A stretch of 34,158 nt of DNA from an uncultured Selenomonadales bacterium (GTDB lineage: Bacteria > Bacillota > Clostridia > Christensenellales > QALW01): positions 1-34,158 of the forward strand of contig CAJKLB010000024.1 in the NCBI GenBank assembly GCA_905200615.1. The letters run 5' to 3'. The notes below the pieces were generated by a model, which worked only from the letters and a program-made list of their open reading frames with translations, did not search any database and had not been told where the DNA came from. The position numbers and the translations under genes were made by a program. Shown one piece after another: positions 16,018 to 24,708 of this stretch (position 1 is its first letter; every line of letters begins with the position of its first letter).

Positions 16018-17079
16018 ATGAGTTCACAGTACGGCAAACACATTACTTTTGAAATTTTCGGTCAATCGCACAGTGAATGTATCGGTGTGATCATCCGCGG
16101 CCTTCCGCGGGGCGAAACACTCGACGCGCAAAAGCTGCAGGCGTTTTGCGATCTGCGCGCGCCCGGAAGAAATGAACTTTCCACGCCGCGAAAAGAACCC
16201 GATCAAATCGAATTTATCTCCGGGGTAACTTCCTCCATGACCTTTGACGGTGATACATTTAAAGCGATTATACGCAACACCAACACACGACCGTCTGATT
16301 ATTCCCAAACAATTCCGCGCCCCGGACACGCGGATTATCCGGCTTTTGTAAAAACCGGAAAAATTCCATCCGGCGGAGGAAGCTATTCCGGCAGGCTCAC
16401 GGCTCCCCTCTGTATTGCCGGCGGTATCGCGATGCAGCTGCTTGAAAAAAGCGGAATTTTCTTTGACGCCCATATTGCTTCCATCGGCGCGATTTGCGAC
16501 GACAGTTTTGACGCGCTTTCGGATACAAACAATGACGTATACAAAAAACCTTTCCCCGTTCTTAACGATGCCGCGGGCGCCAAAATGAAAGAGTGTATTT
16601 TAAACGCGCGCAGTCAAGGAGATTCCGTAGGCGGTACGGTAGAATGTAAAATAACCGGCCTTGCGCCGGGTTTGGGCGGAGCTGTTTTTGACGGACTTGA
16701 CGGCGCCATCGCGCAAGCGGTTTTCGGGATTCCCGCCGTGAAAGGGATCGAGTTCGGCGCGGGGTTTTCCGCGTCAAAACTTATGGGAAGCCAAAATAAC
16801 GACGCCTTTTATTTTGACGGCGCCGTAAAAACGCGTACCAACAACTGCGGCGGTATCCTCGGCGGTATGAGCGACGGAATGCCTGTTCTTTTCCGGGTTG
16901 CGTTCAAGCCTACACCATCCATCTTTAAACCGCAGCATTCGGTGGATCTTTTCACAAAGGAAAATATTGAATTTCAGGTAAAAGGACGGCATGATCCCTG
17001 CATTGTTCACCGTGCGGTTCCCGCGGTTATCTCCGCGGCCGCTATTGCCGTGCTGGATAAAAAAGGAGAGGAAAAATGA
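16018..17079 (+). CDS. aroC: chorismate synthase
   Basis: Converts 5-enolpyruvylshikimate-3-phosphate to chorismate using reduced FMN; last step of the shikimate pathway. The 353-residue protein has the family signatures FEIFGQSHSECIGVIIRGLP (8-27), GRNELSTPRKEPDQIEFISGV, RPGHADYPAF, GGGSYSGRLTA, QGDSVGGTVEC and GFSASKLMGSQNNDAF, with the C-terminal RHDPCIVHRAVPVI-like stretch. The ATG is six bases after the U32 stop, with GAAAGAGG as ribosome site inside that gene. It overlaps aroQ by ATGA. Confidence 0.97.
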   Translation: MSSQYGKHITFEIFGQSHSECIGVIIRGLPRGETLDAQKLQAFCDLRAPGRNELSTPRKEPDQIEFISGVTSSMTFDGDTFKAIIRNTNTRPSDYSQTIPRPGHADYPAFVKTGKIPSGGGSYSGRLTAPLCIAGGIAMQLLEKSGIFFDAHIASIGAICDDSFDALSDTNNDVYKKPFPVLNDAAGAKMKECILNARSQGDSVGGTVECKITGLAPGLGGAVFDGLDGAIAQAVFGIPAVKGIEFGAGFSASKLMGSQNNDAFYFDGAVKTRTNNCGGILGGMSDGMPVLFRVAFKPTPSIFKPQHSVDLFTKENIEFQVKGRHDPCIVHRAVPAVISAAAIAVLDKKGEEK

Positions 17080-17507
17080 AGTTTTTGGTTTTAAACGGAC
17101 CCAATTTAAATCTTTTAGGCCTACGTGAACCCGATATCTACGGCAAGAGCTCCTACCGTGACCTGTGCCGCCTGATTCGGCAAAACGCAAAAAAAATGGA
17201 TATCCATGTGCGAATACGGCAAACCAATCACGAAGGCCGGCTGGTGGAAGCCATTCAGCGCGCTTATAAGCGATACGACGGCATTATTATCAATCCCGCT
17301 GCCTATACCCATACCAGTGTCGCGATTGCCGATGCGGTAAAAGCCGTTATGATTCCCACCGTTGAGGTTCATATCTCTGATGTTTCCGCACGGGAAGATT
17401 TTCGTCAAATCTCCTATATCCGTCCCTGCTGTATCGCCACGGTTTCAGGCATGGGATTTGAAGGCTATATCGAAGCCATGCGGATTTTAACCAAAAACAG
17501 AAAATAA
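17076..17507 (+). CDS. aroQ: 3-dehydroquinate dehydratase, type II
   Basis: Dehydrates 3-dehydroquinate to 3-dehydroshikimate, the third shikimate step. The 143-residue length is typical for the dodecameric type II enzyme. Motifs: VLNGPNLNLLGLREPDIYG (4-22) with the catalytic Arg and Tyr, RQTNHEGRLVEAIQ, INPAAYTHTSVAIADAV and EVHISDVSAREDFRQIS, where the catalytic His lies. The start codon overlaps the aroC stop (ATGA) and follows AAAGGAGAGG, so the two are translationally coupled. Confidence 0.96.
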   Translation: MKFLVLNGPNLNLLGLREPDIYGKSSYRDLCRLIRQNAKKMDIHVRIRQTNHEGRLVEAIQRAYKRYDGIIINPAAYTHTSVAIADAVKAVMIPTVEVHISDVSAREDFRQISYIRPCCIATVSGMGFEGYIEAMRILTKNRK

Positions 17508-17863
17508 ACAAAAAAATATGCGGGCAAAATCTGTGTATATAAGAAATAAAAAATTTGCAGTCGGTTTGTTTTTCCGATTCCCAAAAAGAAATGCCAAAAA
17601 GTTCCGACAGGCTCGTGCCTGTAAAAATATTTTTATCTTTAAAAAAGCACTTTGGAATCCTGCGCAAATGTTCCTTTCATCAGACAATGCTGAGGACACG
17701 GCATAAGAAATTTTTCCCGGCAAAAAAACGCCTTCGAAAAGTACCCGATGGCGATTGATCTTTTTATGCCCGGCAAAATTAAAATAGATTATTGAAAACT
17801 CAGCACATATTTACGTATAAACATATTTAAATACAATGTTTTTCTTAGCGGAACATAAAAAAT
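17508..17863. other. intergenic region between convergent aroQ and truA
   Basis: About 350 bases without a supportable gene; the short frames lack ribosome sites and family features. It holds a small perfect hairpin (ACAGGC-TCGT-GCCTGT, 17607-17622) and a minus-strand terminator (17722-17753). No good plus-strand terminator with a T run was found for aroQ. Confidence 0.6.
17722..17753 (-). terminator. probable terminator of the truA operon
   Basis: On the minus strand CGCC-A-TCG pairs with CGA-A-GGCG (one A:A mismatch) and is followed by seven T. It lies about 110 bases beyond the truA stop. Confidence 0.55.
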
Positions 17864-18595
17864 TTAATAAAATACCTCATCCATGATAAGTCCTTTTGCC
17901 TCCGCCGTCATGCCGGCTTCTTTTCTTTGCGCGCCGGCAAGGATATCCGCCACCTGCGCAGGTTGTTTTTTTCCTTTTCCCACTTCAATCAGCGTTCCGG
18001 CAATAATGCGCACCATATTATATAAAAACCCGTTTCCCTCAACAAGGATGCGAATCATATCTCCTCGCTTTTCGATATCGAGCCTGTAAACCGTGCGAAC
18101 GGTGGTTTTCACGCTGCTGCCTGCCGCGCAGAAAGCCGCAAAATCATGTGTTCCTTTGATCTCCTCAGCCGCGCGGCGCATCGCCTCTATATCCAACTGC
18201 TCCGGCACATGCATAGAAAAACGTGCCCAAAGGGCAGAGGCGTGCGGAGCGTTATCAATATAATAAATATACCGCTTTCCCTTAGCGCTGAACCGGCAAT
18301 GGAACCCCTCCTGTGCTTGCCAGCTTTTCTTTACCCGTATATCCTTTGGTAATTTTGAATTCAGTATAAACGAAAACTTCTGTGCCGGAATGTTGGTTTC
18401 CATATCAAAATGCGCGCACTGTCCCCTTGCGTGGACTCCGCTGTCCGTACGTCCGGCGCTGTATACCGTTATAGGACCTTTCCCCAAGCTAAGCAAGGCA
18501 TCCTCTAATTTTTCCTGTACAGTCACCGCATTTTTTTGCCTTTGCCACCCGGCATACGCGGTGCCGTCATATTCCACGATCATCGCTATTCTCAT
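17864..18595 (-). CDS. truA: tRNA pseudouridine synthase A
   Basis: Makes pseudouridine at tRNA positions 38-40. The 243-residue length is typical. Motifs: EYDGTAYAGWQRQ (8-20), the catalytic AGRTDSGVHARGQ (47-59) with Asp51, CRFSAKGKRYIYYI, and the C-terminal GNGFLYNMVRIIAGTLIEVGKGK. It is the last of nine tightly packed genes; its start is one base after the ecfT stop. truA directly after ecfT is the classical Bacillota order. Confidence 0.96.
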   Translation of the reverse strand: MRIAMIVEYDGTAYAGWQRQKNAVTVQEKLEDALLSLGKGPITVYSAGRTDSGVHARGQCAHFDMETNIPAQKFSFILNSKLPKDIRVKKSWQAQEGFHCRFSAKGKRYIYYIDNAPHASALWARFSMHVPEQLDIEAMRRAAEEIKGTHDFAAFCAAGSSVKTTVRTVYRLDIEKRGDMIRILVEGNGFLYNMVRIIAGTLIEVGKGKKQPAQVADILAGAQRKEAGMTAEAKGLIMDEVFY

Positions 18596-18596
18596 A

Positions 18597-19424
18597 TCAG
18601 CCCGCTAAAAACGGCAGCAAATCTGCCAAAATCACTTTATCAATCAGCACAGCGGCGCAAAAAACAACCATGACCCCGGCCGCCGCCAGATCCCTGCCTT
18701 GAAATTTCAATATTTTAAGCCTTGTTCTTCCCTCTCCGCCATGATAGCAGCGTGCTTCCATTGCCATAGCCAGCTCTTCCGCCCGGCGAAAAGCACTTAC
18801 AAATAACGGAATCAGCAACGGGACAATTGCTTTCGCCCGCTTAATCAAACCGCCTTCATCAAACACGGCGCCGCGCGCCGCCTGCGCTTTCATAATTTTA
18901 TCGGTTTCCTCTGTCAATGTGGGAATAAACCGTAAAGCAATACTCATCATCATTGCAATTTCATGCGCGGGAAAGCCGATGATTTTTAATGGGGAAAGCA
19001 AGCTTTCTATTCCATCGGTAAGCTCTATAGGCGAAGTGGTAAGCGTAAGCAGCCCTGCGCCGGTAACCAACAGCATCAGCCGCAAAGCCATAAAGGCCGC
19101 GCGTATAAGACCGCCGTCAGTGATTCGTATAAACCAAATTTCCACCAGCACATTCCCGGCAGAATAAAAGAACACATTCAAAACAAAAGTAAAAATCAAC
19201 AGAAAGTAAATGCCTTTTAGCCCTTTTAACATGTTTTTCAGCGGAATATGTGCCAAAATGGTAACAAGAGCGATAAAGAATGCCGAAAAGCCGAATCCGA
19301 TAAACGTACCGGAGAGAAAAACAAATACAACCAGGACAATGGTGCATAAAATTTTTGTTCTGGGATCCAGTGAATGTATGACGCTCTCTACAGGGTAAAA
19401 CTGCCCTAATGTAATATCCTTCAT
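18597..19424 (-). CDS. ecfT: energy-coupling factor transporter transmembrane protein EcfT
   Basis: Scaffold that couples the two ECF ATPases to interchangeable vitamin- or metal-binding S components in the membrane. The 275-residue protein starts MKDITLGQFYPVESVIHSLDPRTK, typical of group II EcfT, and has about five helices. It carries two coupling motifs: AQAARGA near 185 and EARCYHGGEGRTR near 230 (the second is A-R-C rather than A-R-G, a variant that seems common in clostridia). The ATG at 19424 overlaps the ecfA2 stop as ATGA and follows GGGGAG. No S component is encoded in the window. Confidence 0.93.
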   Translation of the reverse strand: MKDITLGQFYPVESVIHSLDPRTKILCTIVLVVFVFLSGTFIGFGFSAFFIALVTILAHIPLKNMLKGLKGIYFLLIFTFVLNVFFYSAGNVLVEIWFIRITDGGLIRAAFMALRLMLLVTGAGLLTLTTSPIELTDGIESLLSPLKIIGFPAHEIAMMMSIALRFIPTLTEETDKIMKAQAARGAVFDEGGLIKRAKAIVPLLIPLFVSAFRRAEELAMAMEARCYHGGEGRTRLKILKFQGRDLAAAGVMVVFCAAVLIDKVILADLLPFLAG

Positions 19425-20272
19425 GTATTCTTCTCCCCTGTAATATAAGCAACAAGCTCTTCGCTGCGGCAAATAGATTCAGGAATATTCTTTCCCATTT
19501 CATTCAGCCGCCGTACCAGCCGGCTGACCACCGGCAGTCCCAATCCGAGTTTTAAAATCTCCTCCTGACGGGAAAACACCTGTGAAGGCGTACCGTCCAT
19601 CGCTTTGTTTCCTTTATGCATCACAATCACCCTGTCGGCAACCCTTACAATATCATCCATATTATGCGAAATCATGACCACAGTCGCCTTATTTTTTTCG
19701 TGATAACGGTGAATGACTTCCAAGATTTCACGCTTTCCTTTCGGATCCAATCCGGCAATCGGCTCATCCAATACCAAAACGTTCGGACGCATGGAAAGTA
19801 CGCCGGCAATTGCCGCACGGCGCTTCTGTCCGCCGGAAAGCTCAAACGGCGAGCTTTTGCGCAGATTTTCTTCTAACCCAACCATCTCCATACTTTCGGC
19901 AACACACTGCTCAATTTCTTGGGAAGAAAAACCTAAGTTTTTAGGACCAAAAGCAATATCCTCCTCTACCGTCTGCTCAAACAACTGATACTCCGGATAT
20001 TGAAACACCATCCCTACCCGGCGTCTTAGCAATTTTAGGTCCGGCTTTTTCTCCAATAAATTGATCCCCTCTATCACCATTTTTTCGCAGCTGGAGGGCT
20101 TTAATATTCCGTTAAAATGCTGCACCAACGTACTCTTTCCGCTGCCGGTATGGCCAATAATACAAACGTATTCCCCGTCCTGTACAGTAAGACTCACATC
20201 GTCAAGCGCGGCCACCGAAAACGGTGAATCCGGATTATATACATGATTCAAGTGCTCTATACAAATCGACAT
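19421..20272 (-). CDS. ecfA2: energy-coupling factor ATPase EcfA2
   Basis: One of two ATPases driving ECF vitamin uptake. The 283-residue protein has Walker A GHTGSGKST (40-48), Q-loop VFQYPEYQLFEQTVEEDIAFGP, signature LSGGQKRRAAIAG, Walker B VLVLDEPIAGLDP and the H-loop MISHNMDD. The Y-P-E-Y-Q-L-F segment is characteristic of EcfA2. It starts 16 bases inside the end of ecfA1. Confidence 0.95.
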   Translation of the reverse strand: MSICIEHLNHVYNPDSPFSVAALDDVSLTVQDGEYVCIIGHTGSGKSTLVQHFNGILKPSSCEKMVIEGINLLEKKPDLKLLRRRVGMVFQYPEYQLFEQTVEEDIAFGPKNLGFSSQEIEQCVAESMEMVGLEENLRKSSPFELSGGQKRRAAIAGVLSMRPNVLVLDEPIAGLDPKGKREILEVIHRYHEKNKATVVMISHNMDDIVRVADRVIVMHKGNKAMDGTPSQVFSRQEEILKLGLGLPVVSRLVRRLNEMGKNIPESICRSEELVAYITGEKNT

Positions 20273-21084
20273 AAGGCTTCAGCAAGTTCCTCCAATGTTA
20301 AAATATTGCGGTCGATATCAATTCCCCGTTCCTGAAGTTCTCGGGCAATCTTAGTCACCTCCGGCACCTCCAAGGTAAGCGCTTTAATTTCTTCCTCGCG
20401 CGCAAAAATCTCCTGCGGCGTGCCCTCCATTTGAATTTGTCCACCGCCCATCACTACAATACGATCCGCTTCGACGGTTTCCTCCATAAAATGTGTAATA
20501 TATACTACGGTAATTCCCTTTTCCCGATTCAGGCGTTTTACGGTATCCAGCACCTCACCGCGCCCTTTGGGATCAAGCATGGCCGTCGCTTCGTCCATAA
20601 TTAAAATTTCCGGCTCCATTGCAAGAATACCGGCAATGGCAATTCGCTGTTTCTGTCCGCCGGAAAGATGATGCGGCGCTTTTTTAGCAAATTCAAGCAT
20701 ATTCACCGCCCGCAGCGCATCATCCACACGGCCGCGCAACTGCTCATGCGGCACCCCCAAATTTTCAGGGCCAAAGGCCACGTCCTCTTCCACAACGGTG
20801 GCTACCATCTGGTTATCCGGATTTTGAAATACCATCCCCGCACACTTACGGATCTCCAAAAGCTTTTCTTCCCGGCGAGTATCCATTCCGTTAACCGAAA
20901 CAGAACCGGCGGTAGGAATAAACAACCCGTTAATGAGCTTTGCCAGGGTGCTTTTTCCGCTGCCGTTATGGCCTAAAACGCACAAAAACTCACCTTTTTT
21001 TACCGTAAGATTCACGTGCTTTAATACCTCGGGCGATTCTTCGTCATAGCGGTAACTTACATCTTTAATTTTAATAATGTCCAT
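20257..21084 (-). CDS. ecfA1: energy-coupling factor ATPase EcfA1
   Basis: Partner ATPase of EcfA2. The 275-residue protein has Walker A GHNGSGKST (38-46), Q-loop VFQNPDNQMVATVVEEDVAFGPENLG, signature LSGGQKQRIAIAG (140-152), Walker B ILIMDEATAMLDP (160-172) and H-loop YITHFMEE. N-P-D-N-Q and D-E-A-T-A-M-L-D-P are the EcfA1 versions of these motifs. It overlaps the end of rarA by 14 bases; in most Bacillota the gene upstream of ecfA1 is rplQ. Confidence 0.95.
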   Translation of the reverse strand: MDIIKIKDVSYRYDEESPEVLKHVNLTVKKGEFLCVLGHNGSGKSTLAKLINGLFIPTAGSVSVNGMDTRREEKLLEIRKCAGMVFQNPDNQMVATVVEEDVAFGPENLGVPHEQLRGRVDDALRAVNMLEFAKKAPHHLSGGQKQRIAIAGILAMEPEILIMDEATAMLDPKGRGEVLDTVKRLNREKGITVVYITHFMEETVEADRIVVMGGGQIQMEGTPQEIFAREEEIKALTLEVPEVTKIARELQERGIDIDRNILTLEELAEALCRFV

Positions 21085-22369
21085 GTTCTTTCTTCTCTTT
21101 TATCTTTTTTTCCAGTCCTTGATCGCTAGGAAAATAATACTGCTTTTCCTTTAAGGCATCCGGCAGATATTGCTGCTGCACAAAATGTCCTTCAAAATCA
21201 TGGGGATATTGATATCCTACGCCCCGGCCAAGCTGCTCATGGCCTGCGTAATGGCTGTCGCACAAATGCGCCGGTACGGTAACCGGTAACGCCGCATCTT
21301 TTAACGCACTCTCCAACGCCGTAACCACACTGTTGCTTTTTGGGGAAACGGCAATAAAAATGATCGCCTGCGTCAACGCCAGTCTGCACTCGGGATATCC
21401 TATTTTTTCAACGGCTTCCATGGCAGCCGTTGCCTGCAGCAATGCCATCGGTTCAGCCAACCCGATATCCTCGGAAGCATGAACAACCATACGCCGCGCA
21501 ATAATCCGCGGATCCGCACCGCCCTCAATCATTCGCATGGCCCAGAATACCGCCGCGTCCGGATCACTTCCCCTGAGACTTTTGCAAAAGGCACTGAGCA
21601 TATCATAATAAAGACTCTCGTCCATTGCAATAACTCTTTTTTGTATGGACTCCTCCGCGATTTCAAGCGTTATATTCAGCTTTCCCCGCGCGTCAGGCGC
21701 GGTAGTCAGCACGGCAAGTTCCACGGCATTAAGCGCGCTGCGAACGTCTCCGGCCGCTACCGAAACAATATGCTTCACAGCCTCCGGCGCAAAAACAATT
21801 TCCATGTTTCCGTAGCCGCGGTTTTTATCATGCAATGCCATTTCCACCGCGGCAGTTACGTCGGAATCCGTTAACGGTCGAAATTCAAAGACACGGCACC
21901 GCGAAAGCAGCGCCCGCGTCAAAGTGATATACGGATTCTCTGTTGTAGATCCGATCAGCTGTATCGTACCGTTCTCCAATGCCGGCAGCAGCGCGTCAGA
22001 CTGTGCCTTACTCCAGCGATGACATTCATCCAGCAGCAGAAAAGTCGCTTTCCCATACAGTTTTTGTCTCTCTTCCGCAGCACGGATAATTTCCCGCACC
22101 TCACTTACCCCCGCGGTAACTGCGTTTAATTTTTCAAAATGTGCCGAACAAACATTGGCGATAATGGAGGCAAGACTTGTTTTTCCGCAACCCGGAGGTC
22201 CGTAAAAAATACAGCTGGAAAGCCTGTCCGCTTCAATGGCTCTTCGCAGAAGCTTTCCTTTCCCCACAATATTGCGCTGTCCGAAAAATTCATCAAAATT
22301 TCTGGGTCGCATTCTGTCAGCAAGAGGCGCGGCCGTTTTCTGTTTTGCAAAGCTGAAAAGATCGTCCAT
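21071..22369 (-). CDS. rarA: replication-associated recombination protein RarA (MgsA)
   Basis: AAA+ ATPase of the clamp-loader-like RarA/Mgs1/WRNIP1 family that acts at stalled replication forks. The 432-residue protein starts with a PLADRMRPRNFDEFFGQ box, then Walker A YGPPGCGKTS (56-65), Walker B LLLDECHRW (family more often has DEIHRF), sensor 1 GSTTENPY, SRCRVFEFRPLT, and the C-terminal tetramerisation and MgsA domains with YPHDFEGHFVQQQYLPD. It abuts prmA with no gap. Confidence 0.95.
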   Translation of the reverse strand: MDDLFSFAKQKTAAPLADRMRPRNFDEFFGQRNIVGKGKLLRRAIEADRLSSCIFYGPPGCGKTSLASIIANVCSAHFEKLNAVTAGVSEVREIIRAAEERQKLYGKATFLLLDECHRWSKAQSDALLPALENGTIQLIGSTTENPYITLTRALLSRCRVFEFRPLTDSDVTAAVEMALHDKNRGYGNMEIVFAPEAVKHIVSVAAGDVRSALNAVELAVLTTAPDARGKLNITLEIAEESIQKRVIAMDESLYYDMLSAFCKSLRGSDPDAAVFWAMRMIEGGADPRIIARRMVVHASEDIGLAEPMALLQATAAMEAVEKIGYPECRLALTQAIIFIAVSPKSNSVVTALESALKDAALPVTVPAHLCDSHYAGHEQLGRGVGYQYPHDFEGHFVQQQYLPDALKEKQYYFPSDQGLEKKIKEKKEHGHY

Positions 22370-23305
22370 CTACTTTCTCCAAGCCATGGCGGTCCATTCC
22401 CCTTGCGTAAGACGCTGTACCTTTTTAAAGCCCAAGGAAGAAAGGCAGTTTTCTACCTCATCGGCCCGCTCATTAATGATACCGGAAACAATATAAATTC
22501 CGCCGTCATTTAAATGCTCTTTTGCCGCGGGCGCAAGTTTCATTACCGCATCTGCTATGATATTGGCTACAATAAGATCCGCGTTTTCATATCGGTTTTC
22601 CAAAAGATTTCCGGTCTCGGCGCAAATATTGAATCCTCCGCTTTCTATGTTGGCCTTTGCCACTTTTACTGCTTCAGCGTCAATATCCACCGCATGGACG
22701 CTTTGAGCGCCCAGCAGTGCGGCGCACATAGCCAAAACGCCCGTACCGCACCCCACGTCCAATACCGCTGCACCTTTTTTTACATATTGCTCTAACAAAA
22801 TAATACACATACGGGTGGTTTCATGGGTTCCCGTACCAAAAGCCGCCCCGGGATCCATCTCCAACACAAGTTCTCCCGGCTGCGGTGTATATTCTTCCCA
22901 GGAAGGCTTAATAACAATATATTTTCCCGGCTTAAAAGGTTTATAGTATTTCTTCCAGTTCTCCGCCCAGTTTTCATCCTTTACCGTTTCAATTTCCATT
23001 TGTAGGCTTCCCCAGGGATACTCCGGCGCGTTGTCTTTTATTTTTTGCAGCTCCTGCGCAATAAATTGCTCTGCCGCTGAAAGATCGTCTTCCTCACTGA
23101 TAAATCCGCGGACGCAAACTTCTTCATCGTATCCCTGCGCCAGATTCTCGTCAATATAATCCCATTCCTCCTTAGGCCGGTTATATGCCCTGATATCCGC
23201 AGCGTCTTCAATAATCACGCCGCCGGCGGATATACCGCTCAAGATTTCGGACACTACATCCGAACCATCTGTTGTGGTTTTTACAGTAATTCTGATCCAA
23301 TTCAT
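22370..23305 (-). CDS. prmA: ribosomal protein L11 methyltransferase
   Basis: SAM-dependent trimethylation of ribosomal protein L11. The 311-residue protein has an N-terminal L11-binding ferredoxin-like domain (about 1-90), the WAENWKKYYKPFKPGKYIVIKPSWEEY linker, PGAAFGTGTHETTRMC, the SAM-binding VLDVGCGTGVLAM and the NIIADAV catalytic-region motif (family NILA). prmA is usually next to dnaJ or rsmE; neither is here. Confidence 0.95.
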   Translation of the reverse strand: MNWIRITVKTTTDGSDVVSEILSGISAGGVIIEDAADIRAYNRPKEEWDYIDENLAQGYDEEVCVRGFISEEDDLSAAEQFIAQELQKIKDNAPEYPWGSLQMEIETVKDENWAENWKKYYKPFKPGKYIVIKPSWEEYTPQPGELVLEMDPGAAFGTGTHETTRMCIILLEQYVKKGAAVLDVGCGTGVLAMCAALLGAQSVHAVDIDAEAVKVAKANIESGGFNICAETGNLLENRYENADLIVANIIADAVMKLAPAAKEHLNDGGIYIVSGIINERADEVENCLSSLGFKKVQRLTQGEWTAMAWRK

Positions 23306-23314
23306 ATTTTCTCC

Positions 23315-24022
23315 TTACATGTACAGGCCGCCGTTTACGGCCAGAACCTGTCCGGTAATATAGGCCGCGCGGTCAGACGCTAAAAAAAGCGCCGCGTCGG
23401 CAACCTCCCGCGGTTTTCCGAAACGCCCGGCGGGAATTTGCTCCATCAATGCCTGCCGTTCCTCCTGCGAAAGCGTCCTATTCATTTCCGTATCGATAAC
23501 TCCGGGACAAATACAGTTGACAGTGATATTGGGATACTCCTTTGCCAGTGCCTTAGTAAAGCCGATTAACCCCGCCTTAGCCGCTGAATAAGCGGCCTCA
23601 CAGCTGGCTCCGCACTGCCCCCAAATCGATGAAATATTAATGATTTTTCCGCCTTTCCACATCATATGTTCTAATGCGCATTTAATACAATTATAGCTGC
23701 CGAGCAGGTTTATATCCATTATTTCCTGCCATTGAGTCAAGGACGTGTCACAAAGCATCTGTTTCAGCGCCGTGCCCGCATTATTGATAAGCACATCCAA
23801 TTTCTGATAACGATCCAAGATCTTTTCAAACATACTTTGCACTTCTTGAGCACGGGAAACATCTGCCTGTACGGCAAAACCGTTCAATTCTCTTGCCAAA
23901 GCCAAAGCAGTTTGCTCGTTTTGGTGATAATGCACAATGACTTCATATCCGTTTTCGGAAAACACTCTTGCACAAGCCTGCCCAATACCTCCGGAAGCGC
24001 CTGTAATCAATACGGTTTTCAT
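23315..24022 (-). CDS. short-chain dehydrogenase/reductase, FabG/YmfI-like
   Basis: A 235-residue classical SDR: NAD(P)-binding TGASGGIG (7-14), NNAG (80-83), catalytic Ser (SSIWG, 131-135), Tyr145 and Lys149 (YSAAK), and C-terminal GQVLAVNGG. It could be a 3-oxoacyl-ACP reductase, but the SIWGQCGASCEAAYS stretch and lack of fab neighbours resemble the YmfI group, annotated as elongation factor P 5-aminopentanone reductase. That is a family impression, not proof; no efp gene is nearby. The start overlaps the tcdA-like stop as ATGA. Confidence 0.85.
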   Translation of the reverse strand: MKTVLITGASGGIGQACARVFSENGYEVIVHYHQNEQTALALARELNGFAVQADVSRAQEVQSMFEKILDRYQKLDVLINNAGTALKQMLCDTSLTQWQEIMDINLLGSYNCIKCALEHMMWKGGKIINISSIWGQCGASCEAAYSAAKAGLIGFTKALAKEYPNITVNCICPGVIDTEMNRTLSQEERQALMEQIPAGRFGKPREVADAALFLASDRAAYITGQVLAVNGGLYM

Positions 24023-24708
24023 TGGATCAGCTCCTTTACCGCATAAGCGGCCATCAACATTCCCGCCACAGGCGGAACAAAAGAAATGCTGGCCGGAACC
24101 CCTTCTGTTTTTACGGGTTGTTCCGGTGAATAAACCACCGGCAAATGCTCAATACCTGCTTTGCGCAGTTTCGTGCGCATCACCCTCGCCAAAGGACAAT
24201 ACTCTGTTTTGCTGATATCTGTTACCGAAAAACGAGATGGATCCAGTTTGTTTCCCGTTCCCATAGCCGAAATAATTCTTACTTCGGCCTGTCTGGCACT
24301 TTGAATCAGCAGTACCTTAGAAGAAACCGAATCAATACAATCCAGTACAAAATCATAAATTGAAAAATCAAACTGCATGCGGGTGGAAGCATCAAAAAAA
24401 ACACATTTTTCTTCCACCTGCGCGCTTGGATTGATATCCAAAATCCTTCGGCGCATCAAAGTACTCTTATACTGCCCCAACGTAGAATGCAGGGCCAGCA
24501 GCTGCCGATTGATATTACTCAGCGTCACGGTATCATGATCTACTAAAGTCATTTTTCCCACACCGGCTCTGGCAATTGCCTCAGCCGCGAAAGCGCCGAC
24601 TCCGCCTAAACCGAATACGGCCACATGCGCCGCCGCCAGCTTTTCCACCGCCGCTGTGCCAATCAATTTTTCCTCGCGTGAGAACTCGCTTTCCCCTACT
24701 GTAACCAT
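24019..24708 (-). CDS. tcdA: ThiF/MoeB-fold tRNA threonylcarbamoyladenosine dehydratase-like protein
   Basis: TcdA uses ATP to convert t6A37 of tRNA to its cyclic form. The 229-residue protein has REEKLIG near the start, the ATP-binding GLGGVGAFAAEAIARAGVG, the DHDTVTLSNINRQLLA adenylation motif, DCIDSVSSK and the C-terminal SISFVPPVAGM stretch shared with TcdA. It lacks the four zinc cysteines of MoeB/ThiF, which fits TcdA. The ATG at 24708 has only a weak ribosome site and overlaps the upstream gene by 13 bases; a TTG at 24750 would add 14 residues. Confidence 0.88.
   Translation of the reverse strand: MVTVGESEFSREEKLIGTAAVEKLAAAHVAVFGLGGVGAFAAEAIARAGVGKMTLVDHDTVTLSNINRQLLALHSTLGQYKSTLMRRRILDINPSAQVEEKCVFFDASTRMQFDFSIYDFVLDCIDSVSSKVLLIQSARQAEVRIISAMGTGNKLDPSRFSVTDISKTEYCPLARVMRTKLRKAGIEHLPVVYSPEQPVKTEGVPASISFVPPVAGMLMAAYAVKELIQ

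Noticed and set aside
17607..17622. Hairpin after aroQ as its terminator
   Set aside because: The 6-bp stem is followed by A-rich sequence before any T, so it is not a standard terminator.
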